DNA of 64,000 bases, taken from the NCBI GenBank assembly GCA_011389895.1, contig JAABTN010000014.1:1-64000 (forward strand), in the 5' to 3' direction. How positions within the stretch are numbered: position 1 is the stretch's first letter; the number at the start of each line of letters is the position of its first letter. This document shows, one piece after another, positions 44,747 to 53,757 of this stretch. Position numbers and translations under genes: made by a program. The notes beneath the pieces are model-generated. The model was given only the letters and a program-made list of their open reading frames with translations, was not told the DNA's origin and made no database searches. The DNA is from Maritimibacter sp. (GTDB lineage Bacteria; Pseudomonadota; Alphaproteobacteria; Rhodobacterales; Rhodobacteraceae).

Positions 44747-47700
44747 TTATCCCAGTGGCAGAACGTCGAGGGCATAGTGCCGCCCGCCTTTTTGGTAGGT
44801 GAGGCGGGTATCGGAAATGGATGTCACTTGGCCCCCGTCAAGGCGGTCGCCCACCGACACTTTCACATAGCGCCCGGATGACATGCGAACCAGCGCCCGA
44901 CGCGTCGACTTGGCCCCGTAAACACCGATCAGGTTGATCTTGCGAAGGTTCAGGGCGTTCTTCATCGTCGCGGTGCGGGCAACGGAAGCCGATGACGGGA
45001 TGGCCGGACGCGTGGTCGCGGCGGAGGCGGCAATGACCTGGCTTCCGTCGTCATTTGCCGGTTCGTTCACAGCGCGGTCGCGCGCCTGTGCCACCAACTG
45101 CTGCATGTTGCCGGGCCGGCCGCTGGGCCGCATCGAGGCGGCGACCGCGAGATCGGTGGCAGAGGCGAGGCTGGTTTCGTCAAGGGTCGCGGCGGGGGCC
45201 TCATCTGTCACCTGTGCCGCCGCGGCGACCGCAACGTCGATATCCAGCGCCTCGGGGCGTTCGCGCGGCCTGATCTCGGCCAGTTCGGCAAGGCTTTGTC
45301 CGCCAAGACGCGATCTTTCGGTCAATTCAGCCAGGTTTTCCGGGCGCTCGCGCGGCGCGGGGCGACCGGGCAGGGCGGTCTCTCCGGGCACGAGGGCTGC
45401 ATCCTCCTGCACCTCGGGGGCGGGGACCAGCCCCTCGGGGCGCGGTGCAGGGGTAACGGCAGGCCGGCCACGGGTCACGAGGGTTCCCGCCGGTGACACC
45501 GCGCCTTCGGGGGTGGCGATGACAAGGCCATCTTCATTGAGGTCAAAAGATGTTCCGGGCGGCGGGGGCGGCGTGGGCGACACGGGCGGTTGCATCGCGA
45601 GGTTTCCCGGATCGGGCAGGGCGAGGGCATCGGTCGCCGACACGGTCGGGTCGATCGACGCGATATAGACGTCATCCTCGCGCGCGGCTTCGGGATCATC
45701 GGGGGTTTCGGGGGCACGTTCCCACACCCCGGTGGAGGCATAGACCTCGGCCGCTTCTTCCGCGCTCATCATCGCCGGGTCGGCAGCTTGCGTCTCGGCG
45801 GCGGCGGGCTCGGAGCTGGTTGGTTCATCGGCCGCCGGGGGCGCGGTCCCGGTGTCCGGGTTGAACAGGGCCACATCTTCATCTTCGAGATAGAAGGTCG
45901 ACCAGAGCGCGGCCCCCGCGAGAAGCAAAAGCAAAAGCAGCGTAAGGGTCACGCCGGTCGGGACCGAGGACCGGCGTTTTCCGGTGCTTTGCCCCTGCCG
46001 CGCGCCGAAAACGGTGAGCGCCTCGGCCTCGCTATCCGGTTGGGGGCCGGACGCGGGATCATTTGCTTTTGCCTTGCGCCCGATCAGACCCCGGCGCTGT
46101 TGCGGTGTGGCTTCGGTTTCAACAGCGTCGGGTCTGGGAACCGGGGGCAGGCCGTTTGCATCCAGCACCTCTTCGGGCGGTGCCTTCTTTTCCGCTTTGC
46201 GCGATTTCCTGTCGGCGGCGCGGGCGCGGCGTTGATCGGCGAAGCGGCCAAGACCCGCACCGGCACCGGCGATGGCTTTGCCAAACCGGGAGCCGATGCG
46301 CGCGCCATCGTCCTCATCGGGGCCATGGCCGAGCGCGCGCGCCATGGCGAGGCGGCGCTTCTCGGCGTCCCCCGACATCTTCGGCGTGAAGGGCGCGGTG
46401 TCGTCGATCAAAACCTTGCGGGACGGCGCGGTGTCGGCGGCGGGTTCGGCTGCAAAGGTCGCCCGACCGCCATCGTCGCTCGGGTTGAAATCCGTCTCGG
46501 GGGGTTGTGGCTGATCAGGGGGCGGAGGGGGCGGTGCAACCGGCGCTGCAGGCTGCGAAGCAACCTCGTCCGATGGGTCGTTTTGCCGGCGCGACGTGAA
46601 GGCAGGGGTGCTTGGCGCGGGGTCCGGCGTCGGGGCCGCCGTGCGTGGTGGCGTCGAAGGCTCTGGCACATCGGACGACCGCATGACTGGCCGGAAGGCG
46701 GGTTTTTTCGCGGGATCGGATGCGTCATCCGGCGTCGGGGGGAAGGGGGCCAGGACCGGCGTCGCGACGGTTTCCTGTTCGCGCCGGGCTGTCGGGGCAA
46801 TGGGCGGCGAGGTCGAGGGGGCCGGAGGGGCGTCCCGCCGGGGGGCGGATACGCGGGGGGCCTCGGGTGCCGGGGCGCTGTCGCCTGTGGGCGCAGAGCG
46901 CGATTGAAACACTGGCGGCGTGTCGTCGGGCCGGTCTGAGGTGGGGGCGGACGGTCGCGGCGTGTCTGCATCCGGCTTGGGCAAGGTGTCGACCGATGGC
47001 GTGCGTTCGGTCGGCGCGGACGGTTCCGGCGCCTCCTCCGGTGGGTCCGGTGGGAGGGTCGGGAACGGGTCGAGCGCGCCGGGCTCTGCCGTGGACGCCG
47101 GTCCGGGCATCGGCGCCGGGGTTGGGTCGTCAGCCCCGGATGGCTCGGTTGCGGTGGTGGCCGGGGTCGCGGGCGTTTCGGGCGCTGATGTCGCCGGGTC
47201 CGGGGAGGGCGATGCTGTGCCGGGCAGGTCCATTTGCCGGGGTGTCTTGGGCACGGGCGAGGTGTCCGGCACGAGGCGGTCGGTCTTGGGGATGAGGCCT
47301 GCCGCCTTGGCGCTGGAGCCAAAAAACGGCTCGCCAGAAAACGATCCGTTCTCGGGCCGTGCCACGAAGCTCACCGGGTTGAAGCCGAATTGCGCGGCGA
47401 ACCCTTCGGCTTCGTCCATGGTTTCCTGGGCCAAAACGGCCACGCGGGCAGTGTCGCCATCGGCGCGCCAGTCGAAGACCAGGTCCGAGACCGCGTAGGG
47501 CGTCATGCCTTCGAGGGCCACGCGAATTTGCACCTCGCGCGCGGTGTCGTCCGGGCCGGGGGCCTGAAGCGTCGTGTAGAGAATCTGGGAATTCGGGATC
47601 ACCAGCTTGGTGGTGATCGGCCCCTCGACAAGGCTTTCCGCGGTCTGTCGCAGGGCCGCCAGATGTTCGGACATGGCGGGATCGTCCAGCGCGACTTCGC

Positions 47701-47782
47701 CCACGCGCTGCCATCCGCCCCGCGCACGAAACAGGAGGCGAATACCATCATGGCTGAGATCAAGCGCAAAATCCGGCTTCAT
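44747..47782 (-). CDS. Large membrane protein: GspL/PilM-like N-terminus, Pro-rich region, GspC/PilP-like C-terminus
   Basis: A 1011-residue protein. Residues 1-165 (FALDLSHDGIRLLFR, PNSQILYTTLQAPG, FGFNPVSFVA) look like the actin-like cytoplasmic domain of PilM/GspL. Residues 170-600 are Pro/Ala/Thr-rich and disordered. One membrane helix is at about 607-628. The last 70 residues (INLIGVYGAKSTRRALVRM, VGDRLDGGQVTSISD) resemble the HR/PilP domain of GspC. The order fits one chain bridging cytoplasm and periplasm in a secretion- or pilus-like envelope machine. No other such genes are nearby. The ATG at 47782 is chosen because upstream in-frame codons look non-coding. Domain calls are by eye. 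Confidence 0.65.
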   Translation of the reverse strand: MKPDFALDLSHDGIRLLFRARGGWQRVGEVALDDPAMSEHLAALRQTAESLVEGPITTKLVIPNSQILYTTLQAPGPDDTAREVQIRVALEGMTPYAVSDLVFDWRADGDTARVAVLAQETMDEAEGFAAQFGFNPVSFVARPENGSFSGEPFFGSSAKAAGLIPKTDRLVPDTSPVPKTPRQMDLPGTASPSPDPATSAPETPATPATTATEPSGADDPTPAPMPGPASTAEPGALDPFPTLPPDPPEEAPEPSAPTERTPSVDTLPKPDADTPRPSAPTSDRPDDTPPVFQSRSAPTGDSAPAPEAPRVSAPRRDAPPAPSTSPPIAPTARREQETVATPVLAPFPPTPDDASDPAKKPAFRPVMRSSDVPEPSTPPRTAAPTPDPAPSTPAFTSRRQNDPSDEVASQPAAPVAPPPPPPDQPQPPETDFNPSDDGGRATFAAEPAADTAPSRKVLIDDTAPFTPKMSGDAEKRRLAMARALGHGPDEDDGARIGSRFGKAIAGAGAGLGRFADQRRARAADRKSRKAEKKAPPEEVLDANGLPPVPRPDAVETEATPQQRRGLIGRKAKANDPASGPQPDSEAEALTVFGARQGQSTGKRRSSVPTGVTLTLLLLLLLAGAALWSTFYLEDEDVALFNPDTGTAPPAADEPTSSEPAAAETQAADPAMMSAEEAAEVYASTGVWERAPETPDDPEAAREDDVYIASIDPTVSATDALALPDPGNLAMQPPVSPTPPPPPGTSFDLNEDGLVIATPEGAVSPAGTLVTRGRPAVTPAPRPEGLVPAPEVQEDAALVPGETALPGRPAPRERPENLAELTERSRLGGQSLAELAEIRPRERPEALDIDVAVAAAAQVTDEAPAATLDETSLASATDLAVAASMRPSGRPGNMQQLVAQARDRAVNEPANDDGSQVIAASAATTRPAIPSSASVARTATMKNALNLRKINLIGVYGAKSTRRALVRMSSGRYVKVSVGDRLDGGQVTSISDTRLTYQKGGRHYALDVLPLG

Positions 47783-48145
47783 GGCCCCTGGTCTGCCCGT
47801 TTCACTTTTCCAACATTTTCCGGACCCAACTCCCGGAAGTTTCCGGGAAACTATAGCAGGAACAGGCGCAAGGAAAGCGAAACGGGGGGATGAAACCGGG
47901 AATGGCCCGGATTCGGCAAGTGTCACGCGGCTTTTTGCCGAAAGCTGCGGGAATTCCAGAGAAATTTCGCGAAACCCGCCAACCGGCAGGCGGCAGAATC
48001 AGCAGGTTGCGGCGGTCAGGCCCGCCTAGGGCGAACGCAGGCTTGGTCGGCTGGTAAGGCCTGCAGGCGATAGATGGAGCGTGTTGGAACGGACGTGGAC
48101 CCGCGCCGCCCAAGGCGGGCGCATTGGCGAAAGGTGATCTTTCTG
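47783..48145. other. 363-bp regulatory gap upstream of the GTA cluster
   Basis: No gene is evident. It should hold the promoters of the GspL/GspC-like gene (minus) and of the GTA cluster (plus). It is rich in inverted repeats: TCCCGGAAGTTTCCGGGA (47831-47848), CCGGG-AATGG-CCCGG (near 47895), GCGGG..CCCGC around TTTCGCGAAA (47965-47974). I found no full CtrA site (TTAA-N7-TTAA) and no confident -35/-10 for the GTA genes. Confidence 0.5.
47831..47848. promoter_or_regulatory. 18-bp inverted repeat beside a -10-like element
   Basis: TCCCGGAA-GT-TTCCGGGA is an 8+2+8 inverted repeat. On the minus strand a TATAGT box (47854-47849) abuts it, so the repeat lies where transcription of the GspL/GspC-like gene would start. 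It may be an operator. Confidence 0.45.
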
Positions 48146-48493
48146 ATGAGCAACCCCCCTGACACCCGCAAACCGGGGGCTGGCAAGGCCCTCGAGATCG
48201 ACGTGCATGTCATCGCGCTGAAGCATTTCGAACGCGCGTTGCAGGCGCTGAACGCGGTGGTCGAAGACATCGAGGCCGGCAAAATCAAGAGCGCCCCGGA
48301 TGTGAAGGTGACCACGACGGATGTGCGCAAGGCGATGCAGGTGGTGTTCGAGGAAAGGAAGCGCAGCGATGACGCAGCCGCGAAATACAAAACCGACGCG
48401 ACCGAAACGGGGGCTGGCGTCGACCTCGAAGAAGCGAAGACCGAAATCGAACGCCGCCTGGCTCGCATCCGCGCCGCGCGCGACGCAGGCTGA
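48146..48493 (+). CDS. g1: GTA g1, small terminase-like protein
   Basis: A 115-residue, largely helical and charged protein matching GTA g1 in position and size. In RcGTA this product acts as a small terminase that does not recognise a specific pac site, in keeping with random packaging. The segment VHVIALKHFERALQALN and the end IERRLARIRAARDAG suggest coiled helices. The ATG at 48146 has AAGGTGAT upstream. It overlaps the g2 start by 125 bp. Confidence 0.8.
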   Translation: MSNPPDTRKPGAGKALEIDVHVIALKHFERALQALNAVVEDIEAGKIKSAPDVKVTTTDVRKAMQVVFEERKRSDDAAAKYKTDATETGAGVDLEEAKTEIERRLARIRAARDAG

Positions 48494-49787
48494 GTTTCTC
48501 GAAAGCCTGAGCGCGCCGCAATTGCAGGCGTTCCCGTTCCTGTTCGAATTCTGGGCTCTGGATCACCAGATCCCGCCGCGCGGCGATTGGCGAACCTGGA
48601 TGATCCTCGGGGGGCGCGGGGCGGGGAAGACCCGCGCCGGGTCCGAATGGGTGCGCGGCCAGGTCGAAGGGGCGACCCCCGGGGATCGGGGCCGGGCCAG
48701 CCGGATCGCGCTGGTGGGCGAGACATTTGACGAGGTGCGCGCGGTCATGGTTTTCGGCGTGTCCGGTATCCTCGCCTGCTCGCCTCCCGATCGGCGTCCG
48801 GTCTGGGAGGCGACTCGACGCCAGCTTGTCTGGCCCAACGGGGCCGTGGCGCAGGCGTTTTCGGCGTCGGAACCCGAGGCCCTGCGCGGGCCGCAATTCG
48901 ACGGCGCATGGATCGACGAGTTGGCGAAGTGGAAGAAGGCCGAGGAAGCCTGGGACATGCTGCAATTCGCGCTTCGGCTGGGGGACGATCCCCGGCAGGT
49001 GGTGACAACGACCCCGCGCAATGTGCCGCTCTTGCGCCATGTGCTGGACCTGCCGACCACGGTATCGACCCATGCGCCCACCGAGGCAAACCGGGCGAAC
49101 CTCGCCACCTCGTTTCTCACGGAAATCCGGGCGCGCTATGCGGGCACGCGGCTTGGCCGCCAAGAGCTTGAGGGGGTCTTGCTTGATGACCGGGAGGGCG
49201 CGCTTTGGTCAATGCGCGCTCTGGACGCGGTGCGGATAGAGGCACCGCCGGAAGTGTCGCGGATCGTCGTCGCGGTCGACCCCCCGGTGACCGGGCACAG
49301 CCTGTCAGATGCCTGCGGGATCGTGGTGGTCGGGGCGCGGACCGAGGGTCCGCCGTCCGACTGGCAGGCGGTTGTGCTGGAGGATGCCAGCGTTGCCGCC
49401 GCGAAGCCGACCGATTGGGCGCGGGCTGCCTTGGCGGCGGTCGACCGGTGGTCGGCAGAGCGGCTGGTGGCCGAAGTGAACCAGGGCGGTGACCTCGTCG
49501 AAGCGGTCATTCGCCAAATCGATCCACTGGTGCCTTACCGCGCGGTGCGGGCCGCGAAGGGTAAGGCGGCACGTGCCGAACCCGTGGCCGCGCTTTATGA
49601 GCAGGGGCGGGTCTGGCACCTGCGCGATCTTGGCGATCTCGAAGACCAGATGTGCCGCATGACGACGCGGGGCTACGACGGCAAAGGTAGCCCGGACCGC
49701 GTCGATGCGTTGGTCTGGGCGCTTCATGACCTGTTGATCGAACCGGGTCAACACTGGCGGCGCCCGCAGGTGCGTACGCTGCGTTAA
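48369..49787 (+). CDS. g2: GTA g2, large terminase
   Basis: A 472-residue packaging motor. The ATPase Walker A is in LGGRGAGKTRAGSEW near residue 80, with Walker B-like FDGAWIDELAKW near 178. The C-terminal nuclease domain shows IVVAVDPPVTG and later acidic residues (EDASVAA, SPDRVDALVWAL). The ATG at 48369 is preceded by AGGAAAGG inside g1 and gives a basic N-terminal extension. A later non-ATG start near the end of g1 is possible. Confidence 0.93.
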   Translation: MTQPRNTKPTRPKRGLASTSKKRRPKSNAAWLASAPRATQAEFLESLSAPQLQAFPFLFEFWALDHQIPPRGDWRTWMILGGRGAGKTRAGSEWVRGQVEGATPGDRGRASRIALVGETFDEVRAVMVFGVSGILACSPPDRRPVWEATRRQLVWPNGAVAQAFSASEPEALRGPQFDGAWIDELAKWKKAEEAWDMLQFALRLGDDPRQVVTTTPRNVPLLRHVLDLPTTVSTHAPTEANRANLATSFLTEIRARYAGTRLGRQELEGVLLDDREGALWSMRALDAVRIEAPPEVSRIVVAVDPPVTGHSLSDACGIVVVGARTEGPPSDWQAVVLEDASVAAAKPTDWARAALAAVDRWSAERLVAEVNQGGDLVEAVIRQIDPLVPYRAVRAAKGKAARAEPVAALYEQGRVWHLRDLGDLEDQMCRMTTRGYDGKGSPDRVDALVWALHDLLIEPGQHWRRPQVRTLR

Positions 49788-49885
49788 ACGCTTTTTTAAC
49801 CTTGGCTGTCAGGGTGTCCAACGTTGGCGAAGGCCAGCAGGCACTCGTCCCAAGGTGCTGACATGAAATGAGAAATCAGCCCAAT

Positions 49886-49903
49886 CCGGGGTCACATCCC
49901 CGG
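49886..49903 (+). other. Hairpin in the g2-g3 spacer
   Basis: CCGGGG (49886-49891) pairs with CCCCGG (49898-49903) around a 6-nt loop. With no T run after it, it is more likely a stabilising or processing hairpin than a terminator. Confidence 0.35.
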
Positions 49904-49960
49904 CACTGGACGGGCGCGGTGCGTCCGGCGGGCCGCAGGATCAACGAGGAGCTTTGGCGC

Positions 49961-51205
49961 ATGGCCGTTTTCGATTTCCTGAAGCGCAGCGAGATGAGCG
50001 CGGACGAGACCAAGGCATCGGCCACTGGCCCGGTGATCGCCTATCGGGGGACCGGTCGCGTGATCTGGGGGCCGCGCGATACGGTGAACCTGACGCGCAA
50101 CGGGTTCACGTCAAACCCGGTCGGGTTTCGCGCGGTCAAGCTGATCGCCGAGTCCGCCGCCGCGCTGCCGCTGGTGCTTCAGGACGCGACCCGGCGCTAC
50201 GAGGTGCACCCGGTGCTCGATCTCGTGACCCGGCCCAACCCGGCCCAGGCGCGTGCCGATCTTTTCGAGGCGCTGTTTGGCCAGATCCTTCTGTCTGGCA
50301 ACGGGTATATCGAGGCGGTGGGCTATGAAGGCGGCGTGCCGCAAGAGTTGCACGTGCTGCGCTCGGACCGGATGAGCCTTGTGCCCGGTAGCGACGGGTG
50401 GCCGGTCGCCTATGACTACACGGTCGGCGCGAAGGCGCATCGGTTCCACGTCTCCGAGCGCCTCTCGCCGATCTGCCACATCCGCACCTTTCATCCGCAG
50501 GACGACCACTACGGCCTGTCCCCGATGCAGGCGGCGGCCAGCGCGATGGACGTGCACAATTCGGCGACTGCATGGTCCAAGGCGCTGCTCGACAACGCGG
50601 CCCGGCCTTCGGGTGCCATTGTCTATTCCGGGGGTGAAGGGCAAGGCACGTTGACGCCCGATCAATACGACCGGTTGCTCTCGGAGATGGAGGCCCATCA
50701 CGTCGGCGCGCGCAATGCCGGGCGGCCCATGCTGCTGGAAGGCGGGCTGGATTGGAAACCCATGGGGTTCTCGCCCTCGGACATGGAGTTCCAGAAAACC
50801 AAGGAAGCCGCGGCCCGCGAGATTGCGACTGCCTTCGGTGTGCCGCCCATGTTGCTCGGGATCACCGGCGACATGACCTATGCCAATTACCAGGAAGCAA
50901 ATCGCGCCTTCTACCGCCTGACGGTGCTCCCCTTGGCGTCCAAGGTGGCGGCGACGCTGTCGCATTGGCTCACCGCATTTACCGGCGAGGATGTCGCGCT
51001 TAAGCCCGACCTCGACCAAGTTCCCGCCCTTGCCATCGAACGCGATCAGCAATGGGCCCGCGTGGTGGGCGCCGATTTCCTGACCCAGAACGAGAAACGC
51101 ACCCTGCTGGGCCTTCCCGCGATCGCGGAGGGCGACACGGGTCCGGGCGAGGATACGGGGCCGGGCAACGACACCGAGAACGACGCGGAGATGCAGGATG
51201 AATGA
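49961..51205 (+). CDS. g3: GTA g3, portal protein
   Basis: A 414-residue HK97-type portal that forms the DNA-entry ring at one capsid vertex. The segments NPVGFRAVKLIAESAAALPL, HIRTFHPQDDHYGLSPMQAA and GVPPMLLGITGDMTYANYQE are typical. The ATG at 49961 has GAGGAG upstream and starts MAVFDFLKR as in GTA portals; an in-frame ATG at 49868 has no site. The end overlaps g4 by 8 bp. Confidence 0.94.
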   Translation: MAVFDFLKRSEMSADETKASATGPVIAYRGTGRVIWGPRDTVNLTRNGFTSNPVGFRAVKLIAESAAALPLVLQDATRRYEVHPVLDLVTRPNPAQARADLFEALFGQILLSGNGYIEAVGYEGGVPQELHVLRSDRMSLVPGSDGWPVAYDYTVGAKAHRFHVSERLSPICHIRTFHPQDDHYGLSPMQAAASAMDVHNSATAWSKALLDNAARPSGAIVYSGGEGQGTLTPDQYDRLLSEMEAHHVGARNAGRPMLLEGGLDWKPMGFSPSDMEFQKTKEAAAREIATAFGVPPMLLGITGDMTYANYQEANRAFYRLTVLPLASKVAATLSHWLTAFTGEDVALKPDLDQVPALAIERDQQWARVVGADFLTQNEKRTLLGLPAIAEGDTGPGEDTGPGNDTENDAEMQDE

Positions 51206-51764
51206 GCACCAAACCCCTTTGGGCCTTGAGCACAAATTCGTCGCGCTGGGCGACACCCGGAAAGTGACCGATGGCGTCGCCATTGAAGGATACGCAAGCT
51301 TTTTCGGCGAGACCGACCGGGGCGGCGACATCGTGACCAAGGGCGCATATGCCAAGGGGTTGCGCGCGCTTCAGGCGCGGGGCGGACAGGCCAAGATGCT
51401 TTGGCAACATGACCCGGCGCAGCCCATCGGTGTCTGGGACGAAGTGCGCGAGGATGCGCGTGGCCTTTACGTGAAAGGGCGCATCCTGACCGAGATCGAC
51501 AAGGGGCGCGAAGCGGCCCGGTTGATCGAGGCGGGAGCCATCGATGGGCTGTCCATCGGGTATCGCACCCTGCGTGCGGTGAAAAATGACAAGGGCCAAA
51601 GGCTCTTGCAGGAACTGGAGCTTTGGGAGGTGTCCCTCGTGACCTTCCCGATGCTGCCCAGTGCGCGGGTCGAAGCCAAGGGCGACGCGTCCGAATTGGG
51701 CGACCTGCGTGAATTGGCCCGGATCATCGACGATGCGAGCCGGATGCTGGCCCGGCGCGGCTGA
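51198..51764 (+). CDS. g4: GTA g4, prohead protease
   Basis: A 188-residue HK97-family (U35) serine protease that trims the capsid scaffold domain. Likely catalytic residues are the His in LWQHDP near residue 75 and the Ser in IDGLSIGYRT near residue 120. EGYASFFGETDRGGDIV near residue 29 is characteristic. It overlaps the portal gene by 8 bp and sits 34 bp before the capsid gene. Confidence 0.93.
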   Translation: MNEHQTPLGLEHKFVALGDTRKVTDGVAIEGYASFFGETDRGGDIVTKGAYAKGLRALQARGGQAKMLWQHDPAQPIGVWDEVREDARGLYVKGRILTEIDKGREAARLIEAGAIDGLSIGYRTLRAVKNDKGQRLLQELELWEVSLVTFPMLPSARVEAKGDASELGDLRELARIIDDASRMLARRG

Positions 51765-51798
51765 GCCGGCCCTCTCAACTCTCGGAACAGGAATAGTG

Positions 51799-53001
51799 AT
51801 GACCAAGGAGATGAGCCAACGCGACCTGTCGGACGCTTCCGCCCCTGCGGAGGGTCCGACCCGGGAGGTGAAGACCGCCCTCGCGTGTTTCGTAAGCGAA
51901 ATCAAGTCGTTCAACGACGACATTCAATGCAGACTTCAACAACAGGAAGAGCGACTGACCATGCTGGATCGTAAATCCCTCTCGCCCGCCCGCCCGGCTT
52001 TGTCCGCGGCGGCTGACACCGATGCCCCGCACCAGAAGGCCTTCGAAGCCTACCTGCGCAGCGGCGATGACGACGCGCTGCGCGGCATCGACCTTGAGGG
52101 TAAGAGCCTGACCACCGCCGTGGCTGCCGATGGGGGCTATCTGGTGGACCCCAAGACCGCCGATGTGATCCAGAGCGTGCTGCGATCCAATGCCTCCCTG
52201 CGTGCGGCGGCCAACGTGGTGAATGTCGAGGCGACGTCTTATGACGTGCTGATCGACCACGGCGATCTTGGCTCGGGTTGGGCGACCGAAACCGACCCTG
52301 CGTCGGAAACCACCACGCCCAGCATCGAGCGCATCTCGATCCCTCTGCACGAGCTGTCGGCGCTGCCCAAGGCGTCGCAACGCCTGCTGGACGACGCCGC
52401 GTTCGACATCGAGACCTGGCTGGCCTCGCGGATCGCGGACAAGTTCGCCCGGGCCGAGGCAGCCGCGTTCGTGTCGGGCGACGGGGTCGACAAGCCGACC
52501 GGGTTCTTGACCCACACCACCGTTGACAACGCGAGCTGGAGCTGGGGCAATCTTGGCTACGCGGTGACCGGGGCTGACGGCGGCTTTGACGCGACCAACC
52601 CGGCGGATTGCCTGTTCGATCTGGTCTATGCGCTGGATGCCGAATACCGCGCAGGCGCGACGTTCCTGATGAATTCGCGCACGGCGGGGGCTGTGCGCAA
52701 GCTCAAGGATGCCGATGGTCGTTTCCTGTGGTCCGATGGCCTCGCCGCGCAGGCCCCGGCCCGTTTGGCGGGCTACCCGGTCCTGATCGTCGAGGATATG
52801 CCAGACATCGCGTCGGATGCCATGGCGATCGCCTTTGGAGACTTCGCAGCCGGTTACACCATCGTGGAGCGCCCGGATACGCGTATCCTGCGTGACCCGT
52901 TCTCGGCCAAGCCTCATGTGCTGTTCTACGCGACCAAGCGCGTGGGGGGCGACGTGAGCGATTTCGCCGCGATCAAGCTTCTGAAATTCGGCACGTCGTA
53001 A
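51799..53001 (+). CDS. g5: GTA g5, major capsid protein
   Basis: A 400-residue HK97-fold capsid protein. The first 100 residues or so are charged and helical (including FVSEIKSFNDDIQCRLQQQE), the scaffold region removed by g4. The mature part begins around the LTTAVAADGGYLVDP segment. The ATG at 51799 (AACAGGAA upstream) gives MTKEMSQRDLSD and the expected length; the longer frame into g4 is not used. A strong hairpin follows the gene. Confidence 0.95.
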   Translation: MTKEMSQRDLSDASAPAEGPTREVKTALACFVSEIKSFNDDIQCRLQQQEERLTMLDRKSLSPARPALSAAADTDAPHQKAFEAYLRSGDDDALRGIDLEGKSLTTAVAADGGYLVDPKTADVIQSVLRSNASLRAAANVVNVEATSYDVLIDHGDLGSGWATETDPASETTTPSIERISIPLHELSALPKASQRLLDDAAFDIETWLASRIADKFARAEAAAFVSGDGVDKPTGFLTHTTVDNASWSWGNLGYAVTGADGGFDATNPADCLFDLVYALDAEYRAGATFLMNSRTAGAVRKLKDADGRFLWSDGLAAQAPARLAGYPVLIVEDMPDIASDAMAIAFGDFAAGYTIVERPDTRILRDPFSAKPHVLFYATKRVGGDVSDFAAIKLLKFGTS

Positions 53002-53015
53002 GCCGAAACCCGGTT

Positions 53016-53038
53016 CGCGTCCGTCAAAAACGGGCGCG
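53016..53038 (+). other. Hairpin after the major capsid gene
   Basis: CGCGTCCGT (53016-53024) and ACGGGCGCG (53030-53038) form a 9-bp stem with one G-U pair and a CAAAA loop, 15 bp after the g5 stop. There is no T run. It probably protects the 3' end of capsid mRNA or marks a processing site, helping make more capsid than tail protein. Confidence 0.5.
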
Positions 53039-53157
53039 GGCACGGGCGCGCGCCGGACTTCCCCCATGTTGTCTAACTGCTCCCCCCTCCGTCCGAGCGA
53101 CACGGGAGGCGCGCGCCCATCACCCACTGAAGGGGCCCGAATTTTCGGAGTTGATCC

Positions 53158-53757
53158 ATGATGCTTGTCGAGCAGACCACCCTCCCGAGCGGCAGCTTGC
53201 CAATCGCGGACTTCAAGGACCACCTGCGGCTTGGCACGGGGTTTGCCGATGATGACGCGCAGGATGTGGTGCTGGAAGCCGCCTTGCGCGCTGCCATCGC
53301 GGCCATCGAAGCGCATACATCCAAGGTGACGGTATCCCGCGATTACGAATGGACCGTCTCCGCATGGCGGGATCTCGCCACCCAAGCCTTGCCGATCGCG
53401 CCGGTGGCGACGCTTGCCGCGCTGACCATTGTCGATCGGATGGGCGATGCCGAGGTGATCGACCCGGCGCGCTACCGTTTGGTGCCAGACCCGCACCGCC
53501 CAAGGGTCACCGCGACCGGATTCTACCTGCCGCAGATCCCGGTTGGGGGAAAGGCCGTCATCGCGTTTCAGGCGGGTTATGGTCCCGCATGGTCCGCGGT
53601 GCCCGCCGATCTCGCACACGCGATCTTTATGCTGGCGGCGCTTTATCATGACGAGCGCACGCCCCGCGGCGAGGCCACATCGGGCCTTCCGGGCCCAATC
53701 GCCACGCTTGTGCAGCCCTACCGCGAATTGCGGTTGTTCGGGGGGAGCCGGGTATGA
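53158..53757 (+). CDS. g6: GTA g6, head-tail adaptor protein
   Basis: A 199-residue connector (phage gp6-like head-tail connector family) that binds below the portal. LPIADFKDHLRLGTGFADDD near the start and AEVIDPARYRLVPDPHRP in the middle are typical. It starts with two consecutive ATGs (53158 or 53161), TGATCC just upstream. It overlaps g7 by 4 bp. Confidence 0.9.
   Translation: MMLVEQTTLPSGSLPIADFKDHLRLGTGFADDDAQDVVLEAALRAAIAAIEAHTSKVTVSRDYEWTVSAWRDLATQALPIAPVATLAALTIVDRMGDAEVIDPARYRLVPDPHRPRVTATGFYLPQIPVGGKAVIAFQAGYGPAWSAVPADLAHAIFMLAALYHDERTPRGEATSGLPGPIATLVQPYRELRLFGGSRV

Noticed and set aside
45590-46939. 449-codon plus-strand open frame
   Set aside because: It lies opposite the Pro-rich region of the large minus-strand protein; Gly/Arg-rich shadow of low-complexity sequence.
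47783-48145. CtrA binding site upstream of the GTA genes
   Set aside because: No TTAA-N7-TTAA pattern found by eye.
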